Origin: CAYGYG01 sp964354155
GTDB taxonomy: Bacteria > Hydrothermota > Tepidihabitantia > SM23-42 > CAYGYG01
DNA length: 64,000 nt
NCBI GenBank assembly: GCA_964354155.1
Contig: CAYGYG010000003.1
Span: forward strand, 62,001 to 126,000
Direction: 5' to 3'
Under the pieces are notes generated by a model, which worked only from the letters and a program-made list of their open reading frames with translations, searched no databases and was not told the DNA's origin. Position numbers and translations under genes: made by a program. Below, one piece after another: positions 52,270 through 59,863 of the stretch (position 1 is its first letter; each line of letters starts with the position of its first letter).

Positions 52270-54222
52270 TTACCTAATGAGGGCCATCTTGATACTGGCT
52301 TTCTCGGATGGCGTCTCAAGCGTTATGAAGTAGACGCCGTTGCCGAGTTTGTGTCCTTGATCATCGACACCATTCCAGGCAACACAATGCCGGCCAGCCC
52401 GAGCCGGTCCCTTGACCAGGGTTCTAACCCGCCGACCGCGCACATCAAAGACCTTCAGGGAAACGGATCCGGCCTGGGGGACTGAGAAGCTAATGCGGCT
52501 TGACTGGATCATGGGATTTGGAGTCGCCCTGAGGAGATACTTGGGTCGACCGTGATGTTCAACGGCCGATTCCTCGATCTGCACCGGCGCGGTCGTGGTA
52601 AACTTGATGGCCCGGCCTGGCCCGAGTGGTGCGGCATACTGGTCATAGACTCGGTCGTAGAGATGCTGGATGCCGACGGCCTGAGCAGTGTCTTCGATGC
52701 CCACGGTCGATGAATGGAAGCCGTTGGCCGTGCGGTACTGAAAGAGAATGACATTGTCACCAGTCGGAGTCAGAACCGTCGAGTCGTAGATGATGACTTC
52801 GAACTTGTCGCGCCGCGAACCGCCACCGTAGTAGACCAGACTGTCGTATTCGACAATGAAGCGATGATTGGTAACGTCATGATAGTACCAGATGGCATGG
52901 CTCGAGTCGGCGAAGAGGTCGTCCCAGTTGGGCGCCAGCATTGCCGGCGGGCCATGGGGATCGGGCATTGGAAAATTCAGATTGTCGGTCAGAGTCGTGG
53001 TGCCGGCCGCAAGCCAACCATTGGTACAAATCGAAAGGTCTGAAAACCTGTAGCTGTAGTATTTGAAGGTAAAGGGCAGGGGGATGGTCACGGTCTGCTC
53101 ATCACCCAGGACGAGTTGCGTGCCGATGCCCTTGATCTCGGCCCAATTGTAGGTCGGGTGCTGGGGGTCGACATCGGTATCATCATATGCCCAGTACCGG
53201 TGCTGGTTATCCGGTATCGGCAGGCAAGTTAGGTCGCCGACGGTTAGTTTGAAGCTTTCAGTATCAGCGTAGGCCTTGCCATCGTAGCTGAGCACGAGCG
53301 TGAAGCCGGCCCGTGTACCATGTGGTGTGTCGGGCCGCGCCAGCAGGATGAAAGGATCCGCGCTGTTTGAGACCGTGTCGCCCCCACCGATATTGCCGTA
53401 GAATCCGAGACTATCCAGGATCTCAACATAGGGGCAGGTGCTATGAAGCTTAGCGTTGACATTGCCGGCATCAAGCCCGACATTCCGTAGCGTGACTAAA
53501 AGGTTGGCCAATTCGCCAGGGTCAAGCCGTTGATTGTTATTGCCGCCCTGGTCATCGACTTTGTTTCTCAAATAGACGATCTTGGGACGGGTAGGAGTAT
53601 AAGTCAGTGATATGTTGTCGGCGAAGACCTTCGCCTCAGGATAGACCCCTCAGCAGCCATAAGTTGAAAAGGCATGGAGCCCGACTTTGATGCGCTTTAC
53701 CTGCGCCGGATTGACCACGGAGAGGTTGGTCAATTCGTTTCTGATGTCAAAAGCGTAACGATGCCAGTTCATGGTGTCCGGTGCCAGTATCAAGTGGAGG
53801 GTCGGTGTATTCTGCCAGTTGCAGTACATGGTGCCACGATAGATGCGCGTTGTCCCAAGAACGACATCGTTGTTGTCTAGGTATTGAAGGGCGATGGCTG
53901 ACGCCGAGTAGTAGTCGAAATTGTTCCTCTGACATTGAGGAAAGAGCCGGGCGTCGACCGAGAAGCGGATGTCGAGATTGGGCGCCGGCACCATCTGGCA
54001 GAGGAAGGCCGAGCCATGCAGATACTTGCGGGCATACCCTTCGGTGTCCGAGTCGGCATCATAGTTACCGCGGTCGAAGGTGTAGAATCCAGGGTTTATC
54101 TGATCACCAGCCAGTTCCTGGAGCCACCCGTTTGCCAGCGGCGTTTCGAAAGCGCCATTGGTGAGCAGTTCAGCCGCGAAGAGCGCCGTTGTGAAGCTCA
54201 AGATGAAGAACGTGCTTTTCAT
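52270..54222 (-). CDS. Exported protein with in-frame TGA, candidate selenoprotein
   Basis: One frame of 651 codons interrupted only by TGA at 53650-53652 (codon 191), directly after Cys190. Before it: signal peptide (FFILSFTTALFA) and a jelly-roll/CBM-like domain starting LLTNGAFETPLANGW. After it the same domain finishes (GVYPEAKVFADNISLTY) and ~430 codons continue: CARDB-like part, nidogen-like region, and a sorting domain (ATPNPMIQSSRISF, LKVFDVRGRRVRTLVKG, LGNGVYFITLE). Neither half makes sense alone, since the first lacks a sorting domain and the second a signal peptide. It reads as Cys-Sec if TGA is recoded; otherwise the gene is split by a nonsense mutation. Confidence 0.75.
53620..53635 (-). 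promoter_or_regulatory. SECIS-like hairpin after the in-frame TGA
   Basis: On the minus strand GGCGAA-GGTC-TTCGCC forms a 6-bp stem with a GGTC loop. The loop starts 20 nt after the TGA; in E. coli fdhF the same GGUC loop starts 18 nt after the Sec codon. A short lower pairing GUC/GAC is possible. The resemblance is by eye; no covariance test was made. Confidence 0.6.
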
Positions 54223-54229
54223 ATGCCTG

Positions 54230-56818
54230 CTATTCGAGTTTGACGACCTTTTCGGTCCATCGTTTAGTCCCGGCCGCTAGGGTTGCGAAATAGACGCCAG
54301 CGGGAAGCTTGAGGCCGGAATTGTCGCTACCGTCCCACGTGACGAAACACGAGGGACGAGGGATGAGGGATGAGGGAAGATTGAAGGACCTTACAGCTCT
54401 GCCTGAGACATCGTGTATTCTAAGGGTCACCTTCTCATCGGCTAGAGGTGAAAGTCTGATGCCCAAAGACCGGGTAAAAGGATTTGGCGTGATGGTTAGC
54501 GGCGCGCAGGCCGGAAGCCGATCTTCGACGGTTTCTTCGATACCGACGACATAGATCATTTTCCCCCAGATGCGCATTGTGTGAGCAGGTCGACTCTGGA
54601 GGGAGTCGGTCCAGCCGGAGTACAGACACAGGAAGCCCGAACCCCACGCGGCAAGCGCGGGCGTGATCTGATTCGAAGTCTGAGACGAGACGATGGTCGA
54701 ATCGTAGATCATTCCCGTTGCGCCGAGGCGGGCTGCCCAGATGTCGGTTTCGACCTGCGATCGCTTGTCCTGCCAGACGATTCCGAAGAGCGATGCACAG
54801 GCTACATCGGGGTAGTCTTGATGGTGTAGTGCATGAGTGACGATTATCCCATCCGGGTCGAGCACGACCCCGCTGCTCGTCACGCGGGTCGCAAAAATGT
54901 CATTGTAGACATAACGGATATCCTGCCATACCACCAGGTAGTTGCCAAGGCCGTAGGTTACTCTGGGATTGAGCTGTTCGGACTGGGCGGTTGAAACGGG
55001 AATGCCGCCTGGGTCAAGGATTCGACCGGCTTGGTCGATGCGCGTTGCATAGATGTCAAAGTCATGACTATGGCCACGGTGCCACACAAGCATTGCGTTG
55101 GTTGGGCCAGCCGCAACGGCCGGTGCACCTTCAATGAAGCTTGTCGCGGCGATCGAAATCGCTGTCGTGTCTATGACGATGCCGGAGCGGTTTACCCGCG
55201 CCGCATAGATATCGGCATTGCCGCTTCTCTCATCCTGCCATGCAACGATGAAATTGGCACCGTCAAATGCAACGGCTGGTGACCGCTGGTCTCCGGGTGC
55301 GGTGCAGATCGGAATACCAGACGGCTGCAACGGCTGCATTGTGAGGGGGTCAAGGAGGGTACCGTAGATGTCATACTGACCGTTCCTCGAGTCCTGCCAG
55401 ACAGCGAACGGCACGTTGCCGTCAATTGCGAGGGCCGGAGCTTCCTGCCAACGCGGTGCGGCTGAGATGCAAATCGCCGACGTATCGAGAACTGAACCAA
55501 ACCAATTGACCCTCGCGCCGAAAATATCTGCACAGCCGTCGGCCGAACGTGCATCGCTCCACACTACCGCGCACCATCGGGTTGGGTTGTCGACTGCTGC
55601 CGGAGTCAACTGTCCGTAGGGTGCATTTGAGAGCAGAATACCTGCCGTGTCGAGGTTGGTGCCGCTTGAAGTCAGGCGCGCACCGTAGATGTCCGGGTCG
55701 CCCGAGACATGCCGTCCGTCATCCCAGGAGATCAGCAGCTGCGTGTCGGCGGCGGCGATGGCCGGGTAGTACTTGGTGCCGGCTGACGTGGCAACGGGTA
55801 TACCGTTCGGGTCAATCACCGCCCCGGTCTGGGTCACGCGGCAACCATAGATCTTGGCAATGCCCGCCCGGGCATCGTCCCAGACGACGACGTAGTTAGT
55901 GCGGTCAAAGGCCAGGGCCGTATTGCACTGACTGCCGGGGTAAGCGGAAAGGACCAGTCCTGAAGGGTCGAGTACGGTTCCGCTGCGGTCAACTCTTGCT
56001 CCGTAAAGATCGAAATCGCCGCCCCGGCTGTCCTGCCAGGTGACAAAATAGTTGTCGCCGCCGAAGACCACGGCCGGGAAGCTCTGTTCTCCTGTTCCGG
56101 TTGAGACGGCAAGGCCGGAGGAATCAAGAAGTATCCCATTGCGGTCTACCCTTGTCCCATAGAGATCGAAGGCGCCGTTGCGGCTGTCATGCCATGTCAC
56201 CAGTGCCTGACCGCTAGTCTGATCACAAGCCAGAGCCGGGCTATGCTGGCCATTTGGGGCCAGGGTGATCGGGAAGCCTACGGTGTCCAGAACTTGGCCT
56301 GAAGACCGCACTCTGGTTCCATAGATGTCCCAGAACGTATTACGCCGGTCCTGCCACACGACCAGAAAATCGGTACCATTGTAGACCACGGCCGGACTGA
56401 GCTGCTCATAGGTAGCGTTACAGATGCGTATTCCTGCGGTGTCCAGCACCCCGCCATTTCGGTCGACCCGGGCACCGTAGATATCGAAATCCCAGGTCGC
56501 GCGAAGATCGGTCCAGACAACAAGGTAATTGGTCCCGTCAAAGGCCGCGGCCGGGAAGCATTGTTCGCCGTTGGCGTGGCAGATCAGGATGCCTCCCGGA
56601 TCAAGGACAACGCCATCACGGGCCACGCGGGCGCCGTATATGTTACGGTCAAAATCGTCCCTCATATCGGTCCAGACGACGAGGTAGTTAGTCCCGTCAA
56701 AGGCGACGGCCGCCTGCTCTTGGTCTCCGGCGGCGGCGCGTATGATGCAGTCGTCGTCGAGCAGGAATTCTCCGGTTGGGAGGCTGACGGCCAAGACGAC
56801 ATATAAGAGATAGATCAT
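54230..56818 (-). CDS. Giant exported protein with 14 IYGARV repeats, third paralogue
   Basis: 862 aa. Signal peptide MIYLLYVVLAVSLP, then TGEFLLDDD and 14 repeats (for example AAFDGTNYLVVWTDLRATWDFDIYGARV split over strands), more regular than in the two plus-strand paralogues. C-terminal sorting domain: ITPNPFTRSLGIRL, LRIHDVSGRAVRSFNL, LPAGVYFATL. A linker SSLIPRPS before the final strand is coded by a TCATCCCTCATCCCTCGTCCC run, a simple repeat. It is 7 nt upstream of the TGA-containing gene, so the three minus-strand genes form one operon. Confidence 0.88.
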   Translation of the reverse strand: MIYLLYVVLAVSLPTGEFLLDDDCIIRAAAGDQEQAAVAFDGTNYLVVWTDMRDDFDRNIYGARVARDGVVLDPGGILICHANGEQCFPAAAFDGTNYLVVWTDLRATWDFDIYGARVDRNGGVLDTAGIRICNATYEQLSPAVVYNGTDFLVVWQDRRNTFWDIYGTRVRSSGQVLDTVGFPITLAPNGQHSPALACDQTSGQALVTWHDSRNGAFDLYGTRVDRNGILLDSSGLAVSTGTGEQSFPAVVFGGDNYFVTWQDSRGGDFDLYGARVDRSGTVLDPSGLVLSAYPGSQCNTALAFDRTNYVVVWDDARAGIAKIYGCRVTQTGAVIDPNGIPVATSAGTKYYPAIAAADTQLLISWDDGRHVSGDPDIYGARLTSSGTNLDTAGILLSNAPYGQLTPAAVDNPTRWCAVVWSDARSADGCADIFGARVNWFGSVLDTSAICISAAPRWQEAPALAIDGNVPFAVWQDSRNGQYDIYGTLLDPLTMQPLQPSGIPICTAPGDQRSPAVAFDGANFIVAWQDERSGNADIYAARVNRSGIVIDTTAISIAATSFIEGAPAVAAGPTNAMLVWHRGHSHDFDIYATRIDQAGRILDPGGIPVSTAQSEQLNPRVTYGLGNYLVVWQDIRYVYNDIFATRVTSSGVVLDPDGIIVTHALHHQDYPDVACASLFGIVWQDKRSQVETDIWAARLGATGMIYDSTIVSSQTSNQITPALAAWGSGFLCLYSGWTDSLQSRPAHTMRIWGKMIYVVGIEETVEDRLPACAPLTITPNPFTRSLGIRLSPLADEKVTLRIHDVSGRAVRSFNLPSSLIPRPSCFVTWDGSDNSGLKLPAGVYFATLAAGTKRWTEKVVKLE

Positions 56819-56836
56819 CGATCAGTTCCTGTTATG

Positions 56837-56864
56837 AGGGTAACTATATTGACCGAGATGTCAA
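56837..56864 (-). promoter_or_regulatory. Possible promoter of the minus-strand operon 56818-51108
   Basis: TTGACA (56859-56864), 16-nt spacer, weak TACCCT (56837-56842); AGGAA lies ~8 nt before the ATG. Confidence 0.5.
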
Positions 56865-56895
56865 GAGTGAATCGAGGTGGGCGTTTGGGGTGAAT

Positions 56896-57720
56896 CTAAA
56901 CTCCCTGCCGAAGCTTGTCAGGCGGCAAGGAGGAAGTATAAGACAGCTCGGCACCGAAGAGGAAGATATAGGCCGAATAAAAACCCCAGAGGTATAGAAT
57001 GATGATTGCCGCCAGCGAACCGTAGATCTGCTGGTAGTTCACAACTTTGGTTATGTATAGTGAAAAGAGCAGCTTGGCCAGCTCCCAGAAGAAACCGGTG
57101 AAAGCACCTCCGACATAAGCATCGCGGAAACGCACCTTGTGATTAGGGGCGTACCTGTAGACCAAGGCAAACATGTTGATGCTGACAAAGAGCGTGACGA
57201 TGGGCGATTTGAGGGAACTGAGCTTCAAGATTTTGATGCCGGCCGCACTGGCGTAGAAGGTTGTAGCAATCGAGGCAATGAAGACGATGACCAGGATGAA
57301 AGCCATTAGCAGGGTAACCAGGCTCTTTTTAAGGAAGGGCCGGTCATCGCGGTCGCCCCAGATAACATTCAACGAAGTTTCAACGGTCCTGAAAATACCA
57401 CCGACCGCCCAGAGAAAGAAGAGAAAACCGAGGATCGCAAACACAACCGATGTCTGCTTGACCGCCGAAATGCTTCGCACAATGCCGTCAACACCCTCGG
57501 GAAAAACCTGTTGCACAATCGGCAGGATGCGGTCGATGATTGACTCAGATGAACCGAGCACATAGACCGAGATCGAAATCACGGCCAGCAACAGCGGGAA
57601 CAGGCTGAACATCGCGGAGTGAGTGAGGGCCTGGGCCAATAGGGGACAGCGGTCTTTTTGGAACTTGATGTAGGACCGGGCCAGGCCCTGTCCTACCAGA
57701 CCGAAGATTCGTAACACCAT
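56896..57720 (-). CDS. YihY/BrkB family inner-membrane protein
   Basis: 274-aa polytopic protein of the YihY/virulence factor BrkB family (formerly misnamed RNase BN). Six or so hydrophobic helices; marks are ALTHSAMFSLFPLLLAVISI, the WGDRDDRPFLKKSL loop, and FRDAYVGGAFTGFFWELAKLLFSLYI...YGSLAAIIILYLWGFYSAYIFLFGAEL. The start is set to ATG 57720 because the -10 lies 7 nt before it; the open frame goes on to 57759. Function not established; transport of lipids or small molecules has been suggested for relatives. Confidence 0.88.
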   Translation of the reverse strand: MVLRIFGLVGQGLARSYIKFQKDRCPLLAQALTHSAMFSLFPLLLAVISISVYVLGSSESIIDRILPIVQQVFPEGVDGIVRSISAVKQTSVVFAILGFLFFLWAVGGIFRTVETSLNVIWGDRDDRPFLKKSLVTLLMAFILVIVFIASIATTFYASAAGIKILKLSSLKSPIVTLFVSINMFALVYRYAPNHKVRFRDAYVGGAFTGFFWELAKLLFSLYITKVVNYQQIYGSLAAIIILYLWGFYSAYIFLFGAELSYTSSLPPDKLRQGV

Positions 57721-57727
57721 CGGGCCA

Positions 57728-57756
57728 ATTATATTCACATCGTCGGGAGATGTCAA
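57728..57756 (-). promoter_or_regulatory. Promoter of the YihY gene, leaderless-type
   Basis: Minus strand TTGACA (57751-57756), 17-nt spacer, TATAAT (57728-57733), 7 nt before the ATG. Confidence 0.82.
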
Positions 57757-57872
57757 CAAACCCTTGGCGCAGTGTCGTGTCTCGCGACTTTATTACGTAG
57801 CCATTGCTCAACAATACGACTGTTCCAAACCCCGGGGGAGATCGGGGCTTGACGTTTCCGCCTCACTAATGG

Positions 57873-57900
57873 TTGACTTTTGAGCTCGCATAGCTAGAAT
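57873..57900 (+). promoter_or_regulatory. Promoter of the nfeD operon, leaderless-type
   Basis: TTGACT at 57873-57878, 16-nt spacer, TAGAAT at 57895-57900, 5 nt before the ATG at 57906. Confidence 0.75.
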
Positions 57901-57905
57901 AGCCC

Positions 57906-59159
57906 ATGAGCATTTTGGCCGCGATTCTATTGTTCGGTGCCGGGGAAATCTATATCGCTCGGGTATCGGGTGTAATCAATCCCGTGACTTCGGCCTACAT
58001 GGTCGAGGCGATCCGCAAAGCCGAGCGGACGGGCGGGCAATGTCTTGTCATTGAGCTTGATACACCGGGCGGGCTTGATGAATCGATGCGCGAGGTCATC
58101 AAGGAGATGCTCAATGGCGAGATCCCGATTATCGTGTATGTCTACCCCAAAGGAGCCCGGGCGGCCTCGGCCGGCGCTTTCATTACCGTTGCCGCTCACG
58201 TTGCCGCGATGGCGCCGGGCACGAACATCGGGGCGGCCCATCCGGTCAGCGCCGGCGGCCAGCAGGTCGATAGTGTCATGCGGGATAAGATGACCAATGA
58301 TGCGGCGGCCTACATCGTCTCAATTGCCAAAGAGCGGGGGCGCAACGTGAAGTGGGCTGAAGATGCGGTCCGGAAGAGCATTTCCACTGCGGCCGACGAG
58401 GCGTTAAAACTGAAGGTGATTGACTTCGTGGCTGCATCCGAAGAAAAGATGCTGGCAATGCTCGACGGGTTCACGGTGACGCTCAAAGATACCCTTATTA
58501 CCCTGGCCACGAAAGGGCGGCGCGTGGTCCGGGTCAACATGTCGCTGCGGGACCGCTTTCTGCTGACCATCACCAACCCGAACATAGCGTATATTTTACT
58601 CATCCTCGGACTCTATGGTTTGATTTTTGAATTGCAGAACCCCGGCGCCGTTTTCCCGGGTGTGGTCGGAGGCATCTGCCTGGTGCTGGCTTTCTACTCA
58701 ATGCACATCCTGCCGGTTAACTATGCGGGCGTAGCCCTCATTGTTCTGGCGCTGATCTTTTTTACCATGGAGTTGTATGTGACATCGCACGGTCTGCTTG
58801 GACTGGGCGGTGCGGCGTCGTTGATTCTTGGTTCCCTGATGTTGTTTAAGTCCGAGGTGCCGTTTTTGAAAGTATCCGTGGAGGTAATAATGATTGTTGT
58901 GGTCATTACCGTCCTGTTCTTCCTCGTCCTCATTGTCTTTGGCATCCGGGCTCAGTTCCGGAAACCGGTCACGGGACAGGAGGGCATTATCGGAGAGAAG
59001 GGGGTGGCGAAAACCAGGATCGACCGGAAAGGTGGGACGGTCGCCGTGCACGGCGAGCTCTGGAATGCCCGGTGCGACGACGGGATTAACCCGGAGGAGA
59101 AGGTCAGAATCACCAAGGTTGAGGGTATGGTGCTGACCGTGGAGCGATGTGGGCCATAG
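57906..59159 (+). CDS. NfeD family membrane-bound serine protease (ClpP-class)
   Basis: 417-aa long-form NfeD. N-terminal signal/anchor, SppA/ClpP-like protease domain with LDTPGGLDESMREV, Ser88 in GARAASAGAF and Lys128 in MRDKMTND as likely Ser-Lys dyad (compare PH1510), then four or so membrane helices (~225-345) and a C-terminal OB-fold (GIIGEKGVAKTRI...GELWNARCDDGINPEEKVRI). In archaea the homologue cuts stomatin; no stomatin gene is visible here. It leads an operon with two outer-membrane-like proteins; the next start overlaps by 13 nt. Confidence 0.92.
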   Translation: MSILAAILLFGAGEIYIARVSGVINPVTSAYMVEAIRKAERTGGQCLVIELDTPGGLDESMREVIKEMLNGEIPIIVYVYPKGARAASAGAFITVAAHVAAMAPGTNIGAAHPVSAGGQQVDSVMRDKMTNDAAAYIVSIAKERGRNVKWAEDAVRKSISTAADEALKLKVIDFVAASEEKMLAMLDGFTVTLKDTLITLATKGRRVVRVNMSLRDRFLLTITNPNIAYILLILGLYGLIFELQNPGAVFPGVVGGICLVLAFYSMHILPVNYAGVALIVLALIFFTMELYVTSHGLLGLGGAASLILGSLMLFKSEVPFLKVSVEVIMIVVVITVLFFLVLIVFGIRAQFRKPVTGQEGIIGEKGVAKTRIDRKGGTVAVHGELWNARCDDGINPEEKVRITKVEGMVLTVERCGP

Positions 59160-59863
59160 CCTTATTCGCGGCCTTTGAACATTTTCTTCTGCCCAACCCA
59201 TTCTTAGCAAACGGCTACGATTTCCCGAGAACCCTCGAGGCCGGCGGGCGGCGGTTTGATTTCACATTAGAGCGACGCTTCGATCTGGCCGGACTGGACA
59301 AGCAGGAGCTGCTGGTTCGGTGGGAGAAGCTTAACTTCCGCCTGGGTCACTTCGGCCGCAGTCCCTATCATGAGTTCCAGCTTGGGTTTGGTGCGGGGTA
59401 TCCGGTCGGCAAGCACCTTGCCTTGGGCGTCGGGGTCGATGGCCTGCTCAGTCAAACTGAGGGCTATGGCTCAGATGGCATTTACACGATCAGCGCGGGG
59501 GTCGAGGCCGGTTGTCGGAAGGTGAGCCTGCAAGCGCTGGTGAAAAATCTCAATACGCCGCAGACGGCGGGCGGCGACTCGATCGGCCTGGCGGGCAACC
59601 TTAATCTCAAATTCCACGCCAAAGAGGAGATTGAGATGTTTGGTGATGTCCACACGGACTTGCCCATAGAACCGGCTATTGCCTTCGGCGTGCGGATCAG
59701 CCCGAGCCCGCTGGGCCTGCTTACCTTGGGGATTAAGACCGAACCGGTAAGTCTCGTCTATGGTCTGTGCGTCCGGCTGCCCCGTCTCGAGGTGAGCTAC
59801 CTTGGTGATCTGCATCGGGCCTTGGGGTTTTCTCATCGTATCGGGGTCGGACTGATTCTGTGA
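59147..59863 (+). CDS. Probable outer-membrane beta-barrel protein, unknown
   Basis: 238 aa, not recognised as a named family. Short hydrophobic N terminus, then alternating strands with many aromatic-ended stretches (FQLGFGAGYPVGKHLALGVGV, YTISAGVEAGCRKVSLQALV), ending with a terminal strand and Leu (GFSHRIGVGLIL), like PorV/PorP-type small barrels. Co-transcribed with nfeD (13-nt overlap) and the next gene (overlap at GTGATG). Confidence 0.6.
   Translation: MWAIALFAAFEHFLLPNPFLANGYDFPRTLEAGGRRFDFTLERRFDLAGLDKQELLVRWEKLNFRLGHFGRSPYHEFQLGFGAGYPVGKHLALGVGVDGLLSQTEGYGSDGIYTISAGVEAGCRKVSLQALVKNLNTPQTAGGDSIGLAGNLNLKFHAKEEIEMFGDVHTDLPIEPAIAFGVRISPSPLGLLTLGIKTEPVSLVYGLCVRLPRLEVSYLGDLHRALGFSHRIGVGLIL

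Noticed and set aside
53650..53652. General recoding of TGA (to Trp or Gly) in this genome
   Set aside because: TGA ends hslU, the amidase, rph-adjacent genes and others at normal family ends, so it is an ordinary stop here.
53572..54222. Two separate genes (190 aa and 433 aa) instead of one
   Set aside because: Same frame, one TGA between, domain continues across it, no promoter or ribosome site before the second part. A nonsense mutation remains possible and is stated in the finding.
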